A stretch of 64,000 nt of DNA from Actinomycetales bacterium. Its GTDB lineage: Bacteria; Actinomycetota; Actinomycetes; Actinomycetales; Dermatophilaceae. The stretch spans positions 930,001 through 994,000 of the forward strand of contig JADJTP010000003.1 of NCBI GenBank assembly GCA_016711095.1. Reading direction: 5' to 3'. Below the pieces are notes generated by a model, which was not told where the DNA came from, made no database searches, and was given only the letters and a program-made list of their open reading frames with translations. Position numbers and translations under genes: made by a program. Shown here piece after piece: positions 31,699 through 41,353 of this stretch (its first letter is position 1; every line of letters starts with the position of its first letter).

Positions 31699-34274
31699 GA
31701 TGCCTCCTGGGTCCTGGGGACGGCACGTGCAGCCGACGCCGGATCGGGCGACAGCGGATCGGGCGGCAGGGGTTCGGGAGCGCGCGCCGCCGGCAGGGTG
31801 ACAATCATCGTCAGACCGCCACCGGGGGTGTCCTCGGCCTCGATCGTGCCGCCCATCGCCTCGGTCAGTCCACGGGCCACGGCCAGACCCAGTCCGACGC
31901 CCTCCCCGGCGGGCGCGTCGCCGGATCGCTGGAAGGGCAGGAACATCCGTTCGCGCAGCGCCTCATCGACTCCGGGCCCGGTGTCTACCACCCACACCTG
32001 GATGGCGGGGCCGATCCGGCTGGATGTGACCCGGATCTGCGTCGCGGCCGGAGCGTGGCGCAGCGAGTTCTCCAGGACGTTGCCCAAGACCCGGTCCAGC
32101 AGTCCGGCGTCCGCCCACACGTCCCGGGCATCGGGGGTGAGCTCCCAGCGCACCCGCTGCGGCTGCGCCAACGTGCTGACCACCTGCGGCACTACCTCGC
32201 CGAGATCCACCACCTGCGAGCGGGCGACCAGCGCCCCGACCTGCAGCCGCGACATGTCGAGCAGGTTGCCGATGAGCGCCTCGAGACGGTCGGCAGATTC
32301 CTCGATGATCGCCATCAGCTCGGCCTCGTCCTCGTGCGAGAAGGTCACCTCGTCGCTGCGCAGGCTGCCGATGGCGGCCTTGATCGCCGAGAGCGGGGTC
32401 CGCAGGTCGTGGGACACCGCGGACAGCAGGGCAGTCCGGGCGCGGTTGTCCCGGGCCAAGGACTCGGCGTCACCAGCGGAGTGCTGCAGGGAGCGCCGGT
32501 GCAGGATCGCGCCGGCATGCACGGCGTATGCCGCGAGCAGCCGCTGCCGGTCCGCCGGCAGCGGAGCTCCGACCAGCACGAGGTCGTGTTCGTCGTCGAC
32601 CGCCTCCCGGGTCGACAACTCGGGATTGGCAGGCAGGGCGAACCCGTCGGTGGCGTCGATGACGTCCGGTTGCTGGTGTTCTTTGGTCGGCCGAGCGACG
32701 ACGGCCGCCGACTCAGCGCCGAACATGTCGACCGCTCGACGCAGCAACAACGCCATCTGATCGGTCGAGCCGAGCAGGGTATGGGTGAGTTCGGCGAGCG
32801 CCGCAGACTCCTGCTGCGCCCCCAGGGCTGCCGCCGTCTGCCGGGCACTGCGGTTGACGACGGAGGACACGGCCGTGGCGATGCCCACGAAGACCAGCAG
32901 GGCGACCGAGTGCTCCGGGTCGGCGATGGTCAGGGTGCGGACCGGGGGGGTGAAGAACCAGTTGATGAGCAACGAGGAGAACACCGCCGCCGCGAGCGCG
33001 GGCCACAGCCCGCCGACCAGCGCGACGACGACGGTGGCGAACAAGTAGACGAGCATGATGAGCGGGAGGCCGACAGCGGCCGGCGCGCTGGACAGCAGGA
33101 CGGTCAGCAGGAGCGGGACCAGCAGAGCCAGGAGCGCACCGATGCGGACCCGCTGGACCGACAGCGCCTTGGTGGTGCGCCGGGTCCGGGCCCGCCCGGT
33201 GTCCGGGTGCCTGACCACGAGTACGTCGATGTCCCGCGACTCGGCGATGACCGACTCGGCGGTGCCGGCACGCATCAGTCGGCGCCAGGCGGGGCGACGA
33301 CTAGCGCCGACGACGACCTGGGTGGCGTTGAGGGCCCGGGCGAAGTCGAGGACCGCGGCCGCAGCATCCTCTCCGGTGACGGTGTGGAACGTGCCGCCGA
33401 GTTCTTCGGTCAAGGTACGCAGCTCGGCAACGTCCGGCACCGACGGCCCGGCAAGTCCGTCGGTTCGCGCCATGTAGACGGCATGCAGCTCGCCGCCGGC
33501 GCCGCGCCCGGCGATGCGGGCACCTCGGCGCAGCAGCATCGACTCCCCGGAGCTGCCGCAGACGGCGACGACGACCCGCTCGCGAGTCGGCCAGCTCCCG
33601 GTGATGCCGTGGTCGCCGCGGTAACGCTCAACGGCCTCGTCCACGCGGTCTGCAAGCCACAGCAGGGCCAGCTCCCGCAGGGCCCCGAGGTTGCCGACCC
33701 GGAAGTAGTTGGACAGCGCGGCGTCGATCTTCTCGGCCCGGTAGATGTTGCCGTGGGCCATCCGTCGACGCAACGCCTCCGGTGACATGTCGACGAGCTC
33801 GATCTGATCGGCGGCTCGCACGACGTGGTCCGGAACCGTCTCTTGCTGGGTGACCCCGGTGATCGCGGTCACGACATCGTTGAGGGACTCCAGGTGCTGG
33901 ATGTTGACCGTCGAGATCACGTCGATCCCGGCGTCGAGCAGTTCCTCGATGTCTTCCCACCGCTTCTCGTGACGGGAGCCGGGGGCGTTGGTGTGCGCCA
34001 GTTCGTCGACCAACGCGACCTTGGGGCGACGGTCCAGGACCGCGTCGAGGTCCATCTCCTGCAAGATCGCACCCCGATAGGCCACCGAACGCCGGGGCAC
34101 CACCTCGAGCCCGTCGCTCATCCGGACTGTGTGCTCGCGGCCGTGCGTCTCGCACAGGGCGACGACGACGTCGGTCCCGCGAGCCGCCCGGCGGGCACCC
34201 TCGGAGAGCATGGCGACGGTCTTGCCGACGCCGGGTGCCGCTCCGAGATAGATCCTCAGCCGTCCGCGGGACAT
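31695..34274 (-). CDS. kdpD: Sensor histidine kinase KdpD
   Basis: 859 residues in the full KdpD order: N-terminal ATP-binding KdpD domain (AAPGVGKTVAMLSEG; LVDELAHTNAPGS), USP-like domain (around residues 245-370), DUF4118 four-helix membrane region, GAF-like segment, then HisKA with SAVSHDLRTPLSAIKAAIG and HATPase with NVLENSLRHAP, VVDTGPGVD and GVGLGLAVARGL. It senses K+ limitation and turgor. Read after kdpC with 10 bp between. Confidence 0.95.
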   Translation of the reverse strand: MSRGRLRIYLGAAPGVGKTVAMLSEGARRAARGTDVVVALCETHGREHTVRMSDGLEVVPRRSVAYRGAILQEMDLDAVLDRRPKVALVDELAHTNAPGSRHEKRWEDIEELLDAGIDVISTVNIQHLESLNDVVTAITGVTQQETVPDHVVRAADQIELVDMSPEALRRRMAHGNIYRAEKIDAALSNYFRVGNLGALRELALLWLADRVDEAVERYRGDHGITGSWPTRERVVVAVCGSSGESMLLRRGARIAGRGAGGELHAVYMARTDGLAGPSVPDVAELRTLTEELGGTFHTVTGEDAAAAVLDFARALNATQVVVGASRRPAWRRLMRAGTAESVIAESRDIDVLVVRHPDTGRARTRRTTKALSVQRVRIGALLALLVPLLLTVLLSSAPAAVGLPLIMLVYLFATVVVALVGGLWPALAAAVFSSLLINWFFTPPVRTLTIADPEHSVALLVFVGIATAVSSVVNRSARQTAAALGAQQESAALAELTHTLLGSTDQMALLLRRAVDMFGAESAAVVARPTKEHQQPDVIDATDGFALPANPELSTREAVDDEHDLVLVGAPLPADRQRLLAAYAVHAGAILHRRSLQHSAGDAESLARDNRARTALLSAVSHDLRTPLSAIKAAIGSLRSDEVTFSHEDEAELMAIIEESADRLEALIGNLLDMSRLQVGALVARSQVVDLGEVVPQVVSTLAQPQRVRWELTPDARDVWADAGLLDRVLGNVLENSLRHAPAATQIRVTSSRIGPAIQVWVVDTGPGVDEALRERMFLPFQRSGDAPAGEGVGLGLAVARGLTEAMGGTIEAEDTPGGGLTMIVTLPAARAPEPLPPDPLSPDPASAARAVPRTQEAS

Positions 34275-34284
34275 GGTGTCATTC

Positions 34285-34901
34285 TCATCGATCGAGCCGC
34301 TGGGCCAGGGCCGCGTTCAGCTCGGTCACGTTGACCCTTTCGCTGCCGATGAAGCCAAGCGCCGGGTATGCCGTGTGCTCGCCGACCAGCGACTGCACCT
34401 CGGTGAGAGCCAGCCCGGTGGCGGCGGCCACTCGCGGAGCCTGCCAGGCGGCATACGCGGGGCTGATGTCCGAGTCGAGACCGGAGGCTGATGCTGTCAG
34501 TGCGTCGGCGGGCACCGCAACGCTCGCACTGGAGGCCGCGGAGGCCCCGGATGCCCGGAGGCCCCGGGCCCTTCGGGGTTGGCGGCCCGCACCGCGGCTT
34601 CGCGGTCGGCAACGGCCTGGGTCAGGTCCGGGTCGTTGGGTCCGAGGTTGGAGCCGCCGCTGGTCAAGCCGGAGGCGTCCGAGGCCGAGGGGCGGCCCTG
34701 GAAGAAACGCGGGTCGGTGACCGCCTGCCCGAGCAGGGCCGAGCCGACGACGCGCCCGTCGATCAGCAGCAACGAGCCGTCGGCGCGCCCAGGCATCAGC
34801 CGCGCGAGACCGGTGACGAGGGCCGGATAGGCCATCCCGAGCAGGACGGTGAAGACGAGCAGGATCTTGACGGCGGCGAGCGCGGGGCGAAGGGCAGTCA
34901 T
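34285..34901 (-). pseudogene. kdpC: KdpC subunit, frame-shifted as assembled
   Basis: The N-terminal part starts at ATG 34901 (ALRPALAAVKILLVFTVLL membrane helix; TDPRFFQGRPSAS; NDPDLTQAVADREAAVRAAN). It then runs out of homology in a GC-rich repeat (GGGGCCTCCGG twice) near 34545-34575 and the correct C-terminal part (VPADALTASASGLDSDISPAY; ALGFIGSERVNVTELNAAL) is in another frame down to 34285. One inserted or two deleted bases would explain it. KdpC stabilises the KdpB ATPase; if real, the break would impair Kdp transport. Confidence 0.85.
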
Positions 34902-34903
34902 GG

Positions 34904-37075
34904 TCAGGCCAATCCGGGAAGGAGGGAGACGAGCAGGTCGATGAGCTTGATCCCGATGAAGGGGGCGATGAGGCCTCCGAGCCCGTACACGAGCAGGTTT
35001 CGGCGCAGCATCGCGGTCGCACTCAGCGGCCGATAGCCAACGCCCTTGAGCGACAACGGAATCAACGCCACGATGATGAGGGCGTTGAAGATCACCGCGG
35101 ACAGCATCGCCGACTTGGGACTGCTCAAACCCATGACGTTGAGGGTGGCCAGACCCGGGAAGATCCCCACGAACATCGCCGGGATGATCGCGAAGTACTT
35201 GGCGACATCGTTGGCGATCGAGAAGGTCGTCAACGCCCCGCGGGTGATGAGCAACTGCTTGCCGATGCCGACGATGTCGATGAGCTTCGTCGGGTCCGAG
35301 TCGAGGTCGACCATGTTGCCGGCCTCCTTGGCAGCGGAGGTCCCGGTGTTCATCGCCACGCCGACATCGGCTTGGGCAAGGGCCGGGGCGTCGTTGGTGC
35401 CGTCGCCGGCCATCGCCACGAGTCGACCGCCGGTCTGCTCGGCCTTGATGAGGCGCATCTTGTCTTCCGGGGTCGCCTCGGCGAGGAAGTCGTCGACGCC
35501 GGCTTCGGCAGCGATGGCGGCCGCGGTGAGTGGGTTGTCGCCGGTGATCATGACAGTCCGGATCCCCATCGCCCTGAGTTGCTCGAAACGCTCGCGCATG
35601 CCCGGCTTGACGATGTCCTTGAGGAAGATGACGCCGAGTTGGCGCGGCGGCATACCGGGGGCTTGGGCGGCCACCACCAGCGGAGTGCCACCGGCGCGAC
35701 TGATCGTGTCGACGGCCCCGTCGACGTCGTGCGCCATGTGCCCCGCCTCGTCGTGCACCCAGGCTGCGACCGCCGAGCCGGCGCCCTTGCGGATCCTCGT
35801 CCCGTCGGGAAGGTCGACGCCGGACATCCGCGTCTGCGCGGTGAAGGGCACGAACTGGGCGCCGGCGCGCAGCAGGTCAGTCGCGGAGTTCACCTCGGCT
35901 GGGGTTCCCTCGGGCGCGGAGGGGACCTCCGCACCGGCGCCGACAACGGCGGAGGTCCCCTCGGCGAGCGCGAAGTCGACGATCGAGCGGCCCTCGGGGG
36001 TCTCGTCGGCAAGGGATGACAGGTATGCCGCCCGCAGCAGCTCCCCGCGGTCGGTCCCCGTCACGGGCATCACATCGGCAGCGCGACGATTGCCGAAGGT
36101 GATCGTTCCGGTCTTGTCGAGCAGCAAGGTGGAGACGTCGCCGGCGGCCTCGACGGCGCGACCGGACATTGCCAGGACATTGCGCTGGACCAGCCGGTCC
36201 ATGCCGGCGATCCCGATCGCCGACAGCAGCGCACCGATAGTCGTCGGGATGAGGCAGACCAGCAACGCGACCAGCACGACGAGGCTCAGGCGTTGACCGG
36301 AGTAGGCGGCCATCGGCTGCAGGGCCATCACGGCCAGCAGGAAGACGATCGTCAGGACGGTGAGCAGGATCGACAGGGCGATCTCATTCGGGGTCTTCTG
36401 CCGCGAGGCCCCCTCGACGAGGGCGATCATCCGGTCGACGAACGTCTCACCGGGTTTGCTGGTGATCTGTACGACGATCCGGTCGGACAGCACGGTCGTG
36501 CCACCGGTCACCGCGCTGCGGTCGCCGCCGGATTCGCGGATGACGGGGGCGGACTCGCCGGTGATCGCCGACTCGTCGACCGTCGCAACTCCCTCGACGA
36601 CGTCACCGTCGCCGGGGATCACCTCGCCGGCTTCGACGACAACGCGGTCCCCCAACTGCAACGCCTGCCCGGACACCTGCTCGGTGTCACCGTCCGGTCG
36701 CAACCGTCTGGCCACCGTGTCCACCCGAGTCTGGCGCAGGCTCGCGGCCTGCGCCTTGCCGCGCCCCTCAGCGATGGCTTCGGCGAGGTTGGCGAAGATC
36801 AGCGTCGCCCAGAGCCACACTGCGACCGCGATCGGGAACAGGCTGGGATCCACGACCGACAGCCCGGTCGTGAGGATCGATCCCACCCACACCACGAAGA
36901 TGACTGGCTGGCGCACCAGGTGGCGGGGGTCGAGCTTGACGAGGGCCTGCGGCAGGTTGTCCCACGCCGTGCGGACCAGCGACGAGCGCTTCGGTGCGGG
37001 GTGGGCGTATTTGTCAGGGATGTGGTCCGCGACGCCGGTGACGGTGGTCATGGGGGTGTTCCGGGCGGTGTTCAC
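34904..37075 (-). CDS. kdpB: Potassium-transporting P-type ATPase subunit KdpB
   Basis: About 723 residues from GTG 37075, which overlaps the kdpA stop; ATG 37051 is an alternative. P-type landmarks: TGES in ESAITGESAPV, phosphorylation site DKTGTITFG, KGAGSAV, and MAGDGTNDAPALAQADVGVAM. It hydrolyses ATP to drive K+ uptake through KdpA. Translationally coupled to kdpA. Confidence 0.96.
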   Translation of the reverse strand: MNTARNTPMTTVTGVADHIPDKYAHPAPKRSSLVRTAWDNLPQALVKLDPRHLVRQPVIFVVWVGSILTTGLSVVDPSLFPIAVAVWLWATLIFANLAEAIAEGRGKAQAASLRQTRVDTVARRLRPDGDTEQVSGQALQLGDRVVVEAGEVIPGDGDVVEGVATVDESAITGESAPVIRESGGDRSAVTGGTTVLSDRIVVQITSKPGETFVDRMIALVEGASRQKTPNEIALSILLTVLTIVFLLAVMALQPMAAYSGQRLSLVVLVALLVCLIPTTIGALLSAIGIAGMDRLVQRNVLAMSGRAVEAAGDVSTLLLDKTGTITFGNRRAADVMPVTGTDRGELLRAAYLSSLADETPEGRSIVDFALAEGTSAVVGAGAEVPSAPEGTPAEVNSATDLLRAGAQFVPFTAQTRMSGVDLPDGTRIRKGAGSAVAAWVHDEAGHMAHDVDGAVDTISRAGGTPLVVAAQAPGMPPRQLGVIFLKDIVKPGMRERFEQLRAMGIRTVMITGDNPLTAAAIAAEAGVDDFLAEATPEDKMRLIKAEQTGGRLVAMAGDGTNDAPALAQADVGVAMNTGTSAAKEAGNMVDLDSDPTKLIDIVGIGKQLLITRGALTTFSIANDVAKYFAIIPAMFVGIFPGLATLNVMGLSSPKSAMLSAVIFNALIIVALIPLSLKGVGYRPLSATAMLRRNLLVYGLGGLIAPFIGIKLIDLLVSLLPGLA

Positions 37076-38745
37076 GACAGTGCCTCCGCGAGAGGGCCGA
37101 GAGCCAAGGACGGGAAGAAGGTCAAACCGGCCAGCAGCAACACGATCCCCACCAACAGGAACCCGAAGGTCAGCGTGTGGGTCGGCATCGTGCCCGCCGT
37201 GACCGGTCGGCGCCGCTGGGTCACCAAGGAACCCGCCAGGGCCAGGGTGAGCACGATGATCCCGAACCGGGCGACGAACATGACCACCCCCATGCTGAGG
37301 TTGAGCCACGGCTGATCCGCCGACAGCCCGGCGAACGCGGACCCGTTGTTGTTGCCGGCCGAGCTGAAGGCATAGAGCATCTCGCTCAGACCGTGCGGCC
37401 CGTCGGCGAGTAGGGCCGCCCTAGCCTGCGGCAGGACGAGCGAGATCGCTGTGCCGGTCAGGACCAGGGCCGGCATGAGGATGGAGGCCAGTGCGGCATA
37501 CGTGATCTCGCGGCGACCAATCGTCTTGCCGAGCAGCTCAGGGGTGCGGCCCACCATGAGTCCGGCAATGAAGACAGCGATGACCGCCATGACGAGGATC
37601 CCGTAGAGCCCCGTGCCGATGCCGCCGGGGGACACCTCCCCCATCATCATGTTGAACAGCAGCAGTCCGCCGCCGAGTGGGCTGTAGCTCTCGTGGAGCG
37701 AGTTGACGGCGCCCGTGGATGTCGCGGTCGTCGACGTGCTGAACAGGACCGACCAGGCGATGCCGAAGCGTTGTTCCTTGCCTTCCATCGATCCCGTCGG
37801 CGCGGTCGCCGCCGACGCCTCGGCCCAGGCGGTCAGCAGGGCCGCCGCGCCGAAGAGGGTCGCCATCACCGCAGCAACCAGGCGTCCCTGCCGGCGGTCG
37901 CCGACCATCAGCCCGTAGGTGCGGGTCAGGGCGAAGGGGATGAGCAGCACGAGGACGATCTCGAGAAGGTTGGTCCACGGCGTGGGGTTCTCGTACGGGT
38001 GGGCGGAGTTGGCGTTGAAGAAGCCGCCGCCGTTCGTTCCCAGCAGCTTGATGGCCTCTTGAGATGCGACCGGCCCTCCCTGGATCGTCTGCGCCTCGCC
38101 GGAGAGGGTCACGATCTCTGTCGGTGAGGCGAGATTCTGCACGACCCCGCCGAGGATCAGCAGAACAGCCGCAACCACCGAGATCGGCAGCAGAACGCGG
38201 ATGCTCGAGCGGGTGAGGTCGACCCAGAAGTTGCCGATCCGGTCGACGCCGGCGCGGGCGAAGGCCCGCACCACGGCAATGGCCACAGCCAACCCCGTCG
38301 CCGCCGAGAGGAAGTTCTGGACGGTCAGCCCGAGCAACTGGAGGCTGTGGCCCGCGCCGGCCTCACCGGCATACGACTGCCAGTTGGTGTTGGTGGTGAA
38401 GCTGATCGCCGTGTTCACGGCGCCATGCCAGGTCTGCGACCGGTCGAAGGACCAGGGCAACCAACCCTGGACGACGATGAGCAGCCACAACCCGACCACG
38501 GACACCGCGCCGAAAGCCACGACCGATACGGCATACGTGGTCCACCGCTGCTCGGTGTCGGGGTCGACCCCGGCCGCACGATAGACGGCCCGCTCGACGC
38601 GCCAGTGTCGTTCGTCGAGGAAGACCCTGGCGAGCCAGGTGCCCAGTGGCCAGGCCAAAACGGCGACGATGATGCCGACAAGGCCGGCGGCGAGAACGGT
38701 CTGCAGGACGGGGTTGAGTCCGGGGCTCACAGCGAAGGTGGGCAC
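37072..38745 (-). CDS. kdpA: Potassium-transporting ATPase channel subunit KdpA
   Basis: 557 residues from GTG 38745, four bases after the kdpF stop. About 10 membrane helices and the four K+-selectivity loops, seen as TNTNWQSYAGE, LGTNGGGFFNANSAHPYENP, a loop near NSLHESYSPLGGG, and SSAGNNNGSAFAG. It forms the high-affinity K+ pore of the Kdp complex. Confidence 0.96.
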   Translation of the reverse strand: MPTFAVSPGLNPVLQTVLAAGLVGIIVAVLAWPLGTWLARVFLDERHWRVERAVYRAAGVDPDTEQRWTTYAVSVVAFGAVSVVGLWLLIVVQGWLPWSFDRSQTWHGAVNTAISFTTNTNWQSYAGEAGAGHSLQLLGLTVQNFLSAATGLAVAIAVVRAFARAGVDRIGNFWVDLTRSSIRVLLPISVVAAVLLILGGVVQNLASPTEIVTLSGEAQTIQGGPVASQEAIKLLGTNGGGFFNANSAHPYENPTPWTNLLEIVLVLLIPFALTRTYGLMVGDRRQGRLVAAVMATLFGAAALLTAWAEASAATAPTGSMEGKEQRFGIAWSVLFSTSTTATSTGAVNSLHESYSPLGGGLLLFNMMMGEVSPGGIGTGLYGILVMAVIAVFIAGLMVGRTPELLGKTIGRREITYAALASILMPALVLTGTAISLVLPQARAALLADGPHGLSEMLYAFSSAGNNNGSAFAGLSADQPWLNLSMGVVMFVARFGIIVLTLALAGSLVTQRRRPVTAGTMPTHTLTFGFLLVGIVLLLAGLTFFPSLALGPLAEALS

Positions 38746-38749
38746 GGCG

Positions 38750-38836
38750 TCAGAACCGTTCCGGGCGGATCAGGGCATAGAGGAGGTAGGCCAACAAGGC
38801 GAGGCCGATGACGGCCGCGACGACATCTTCATGCAT
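38750..38836 (-). CDS. kdpF: KdpF, small Kdp complex subunit
   Basis: 28 residues from ATG 38836: MHEDVVAAVIGLALLAYLL, one membrane helix, ending RPERF. The YLLYALIRPERF ending is typical of KdpF. It stabilises the Kdp complex. It lies inside the 3' end of the PP2C open frame, which runs through it in another frame. Confidence 0.88.
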   Translation of the reverse strand: MHEDVVAAVIGLALLAYLLYALIRPERF

Positions 38837-39741
38837 ACCTCGATGCAATCGCTGCGAGGTGGCTGGCAGGTCCGGACTGATGCCGGGCTGACGGGATCTT
38901 GACGGGATCCTGACGGGCCGGTCAGGGCACCATCCGGACCGCGCTCAACCGGGCTCAGCGGTTCCAGTCGCCCGAGGTGGGCTCCTCGGCGACCCCGGAG
39001 GCCCGGGGATTCCGCCAACGTGACCACGACCACGGTGACGTTGTCGCGCCCGCCGGCTGTGACCGCCCCGCGGACCAAGGCCTCGGCCGCCTCCTGCACG
39101 TCGGCGGAGCCCGCAAGGACGGCCTCGATGTCGGCGTCGTCGAGCTCGTTGGTCAGCCCGTCGGAGCAGATGACCAACCGCTCGCCGGGATTCGGCGGGA
39201 AGACCCAGGTGTCGACCGGCGGCAACGGCTCACGCCCGAGCGACCGGGTCACCGTATGCCGCAGCGGGTGCACCTTGGCCTGCGCGGGCGTCAGACGGCC
39301 CGCGTCGAGCAGCTCTTGGACCTCGGAATGATCGACGGTGATCTGCGCGAGCCGCCCCTCGGCGAAGCGATAGACCCGCGAGTCACCGAGATTGAAGACC
39401 GCCCATTGCGGCGAACCATCGACCACGACAACGGCCACGCCGGCGAGCGTCGTCGCCATCCCCCACTGACGCGGGTTGCGCACCGCGGCCTGCACGATCC
39501 GCCGGTTGGCTTCGGCGACCTGAGCGACGATGCCGTCGACCTGCAGGTCGGTGCGCTGGGCCAACTCGCCGATCGTCGTCGCCGTGATGCTGCTGGCGAC
39601 GTCACCGGCGGCATGCCCGCCCATCCCGTCGGCGACGAGGAAGATCGAGCCGCTGGCGAAGGACGCATCCTCGTTGCGCTCCCGGACCTGTCCGACGTCG
39701 GTCGCGGTGCCGACTGACAGCGCCAGCGCCGACTCGCTCAT
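38770..39741 (-). CDS. PP2C-family serine/threonine phosphatase
   Basis: 323 residues from ATG 39741. PP2C metal-site motifs are complete: VRERNEDASF, VADGMGGHAAGDVAS, ICSDGLTNEL and GGRDNVTVVVV. It removes phosphate from Ser/Thr-phosphorylated proteins, antagonising PknA/B-type kinases. After about residue 240 the frame continues for 80 residues of low-complexity sequence into kdpF; a normal standalone PP2C would end near 39000, so the 3' end is doubtful (frame shift or lost stop). Confidence 0.85.
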   Translation of the reverse strand: MSESALALSVGTATDVGQVRERNEDASFASGSIFLVADGMGGHAAGDVASSITATTIGELAQRTDLQVDGIVAQVAEANRRIVQAAVRNPRQWGMATTLAGVAVVVVDGSPQWAVFNLGDSRVYRFAEGRLAQITVDHSEVQELLDAGRLTPAQAKVHPLRHTVTRSLGREPLPPVDTWVFPPNPGERLVICSDGLTNELDDADIEAVLAGSADVQEAAEALVRGAVTAGGRDNVTVVVVTLAESPGLRGRRGAHLGRLEPLSPVERGPDGALTGPSGSRQDPVSPASVRTCQPPRSDCIEVCMKMSSRPSSASPCWPTSSMP

Positions 39742-39787
39742 CCCTGCACCCTTCCGTGTTCGCCCCTCCCCTACCCGGGGGCCTTCG

Positions 39788-41275
39788 CTACTGAGGGTAT
39801 GCCGTGTCGCCGTGTGTGCTCGACCACCATTGCCGCAGCCGGTCCTCGGCAGCCTCGCGGCCGATCGGACCCTCGTCCAGCCGCACCGCCAACAAGAATG
39901 CATAGGCCTGCCCGAGCGCCGGCCCGGGCGCGATCCCGAGCACCGCGGCGATCTCGTGACCATTGAGCTCCGGACGTACCGCAGCCAGTTCTTCCTGCGC
40001 GCTCAGCCGCGCGATCCGCTCTTCCAGCTCGTCATAGGTTCGGGCCAGCCGGGTCGCCTTGCGGACATTACGGGTGGTGCAGTCCGACCGGGTGAGCGCA
40101 TGCAGCCGACCGAGCAGCGGCCCAGCGTCGGTGACGTACCGCCGCACCGCCGAGTCGGTCCACTGCCCCTCGCCGTAACCATGGAAGCGCAGATGCAGCT
40201 CGACCAGCCGCGCGACGGCCTTGATGGTGTCCTTGTCGAACCGCATCGCCGTCAGCCGTTTGCTCACCAGGCGCGCTCCGACGAGCTCGTGGTGGTGGAA
40301 GGACACCCCGCCGCCGTCCTCGAAGCGCCGAGTCGCCGGTTTGCCGACGTCGTGCAACAGCGCGGCCAGGCGCAGCACCAAGTCGGGCCCCTTGACCACC
40401 GGGTATGCCGCGTCGTCGGCTCGGGTGCGCCCCTCATGAGCGATGGCCTGCTGCAGGACGATGAGGGAGTGTTCGTAGACATCCTTGTGCCGGTGGTGTT
40501 CGTCGATCTCCAGCCGCAGCGCCGGCAACTCGGGCAGGAAGACGTCGGCCAGCCCCGCGTCGACGACCAGGGCGAGCCCGGCCCGGGGATCGTCGGCCAG
40601 CAGCAGCTTGGTGAACTCCTCACGCACCCGCTCGGCCGACACCATCGCGAGCGTGCCCGCTTGAGCCGCCATCGCGGCATACACCTCGGGGGTGACGGTG
40701 AAGCCGAGTTGCGCGGTGAAGCGGGCCGCCCGCATCATCCGCAGCGGGTCGTCGGCGAAGGACTCCTGCGGCGTGGCGGGGGTGCGCAATCGACGCGCGG
40801 CGAGGTCGGCAAGCCCGTCATGCTCGTCGACGAACTCCAGCGACGGAAGCCGCATCGCCATCGCGTTGACGGTGAAATCGCGCCGGACGAGGTCCTCGGA
40901 CAGCGAGCGCCCGAACGCCACCTCGGGTCTGCGCGAGGTCCGGTCATAGACGTCACTGCGATACGTGGTGATCTCGATGACCAGGCGGCCCTTGCGCATT
41001 CCGATGGTGCCGAACTCACGCCCGATCTCCCAATACGCGTCCGCCCAGTCTCGGATCACGGTGAGCGTCTCGTCGGGCATCGCGTCGGTCGTGAAGTCAA
41101 GATCCCCAGAGGTGCGCCCGAGGAAGGCGTCGCGGACCGGACCGCCCACCAGCGCCAACTCGTGCCCGGCCGCCACGAACCGCTTGCCCAGCTGGGTGAG
41201 CACCGGCAGCTGCGGCGCAAGTGCGGCGACCGCCGCGCGCAACAGGGTGGCTCTCGCTGAGGGTGGGTTGGGCAC
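39788..41275 (-). CDS. pcnA: CCA-adding tRNA nucleotidyltransferase
   Basis: 495 residues from GTG 41275; the frame is open further up but without homology. Nucleotidyltransferase head with GGPVRDAFLGRTSGDLDFTTDA (metal Asp pair), EFGTIGMRKGRLVIEITTYR, RRDFTVNAMAM, LRMMRAARFTAQLGF, then an HD domain with ALLHDVGKP. It adds or repairs the CCA end of tRNAs. It is divergent from the NUDIX gene, as at the mycobacterial origin-proximal locus. Confidence 0.94.
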   Translation of the reverse strand: MPNPPSARATLLRAAVAALAPQLPVLTQLGKRFVAAGHELALVGGPVRDAFLGRTSGDLDFTTDAMPDETLTVIRDWADAYWEIGREFGTIGMRKGRLVIEITTYRSDVYDRTSRRPEVAFGRSLSEDLVRRDFTVNAMAMRLPSLEFVDEHDGLADLAARRLRTPATPQESFADDPLRMMRAARFTAQLGFTVTPEVYAAMAAQAGTLAMVSAERVREEFTKLLLADDPRAGLALVVDAGLADVFLPELPALRLEIDEHHRHKDVYEHSLIVLQQAIAHEGRTRADDAAYPVVKGPDLVLRLAALLHDVGKPATRRFEDGGGVSFHHHELVGARLVSKRLTAMRFDKDTIKAVARLVELHLRFHGYGEGQWTDSAVRRYVTDAGPLLGRLHALTRSDCTTRNVRKATRLARTYDELEERIARLSAQEELAAVRPELNGHEIAAVLGIAPGPALGQAYAFLLAVRLDEGPIGREAAEDRLRQWWSSTHGDTAYPQ

Positions 41276-41353
41276 GACCGATAAGCCTAGCCCGGATGCC
41301 GCCGGCCGGTGCGGCTCGGCATCCCGGAAGGAACCGCTGGTTAGAGTGGGCAG

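Noticed and set aside
32055..33785. 576-codon open frame on the plus strand
   Set aside because: Antisense to kdpD, whose domains are complete; composition is Gly/Arg/Asp-rich without a family match.
39530..41260. 576-codon open frame on the plus strand
   Set aside because: Antisense to pcnA with no domain signature.
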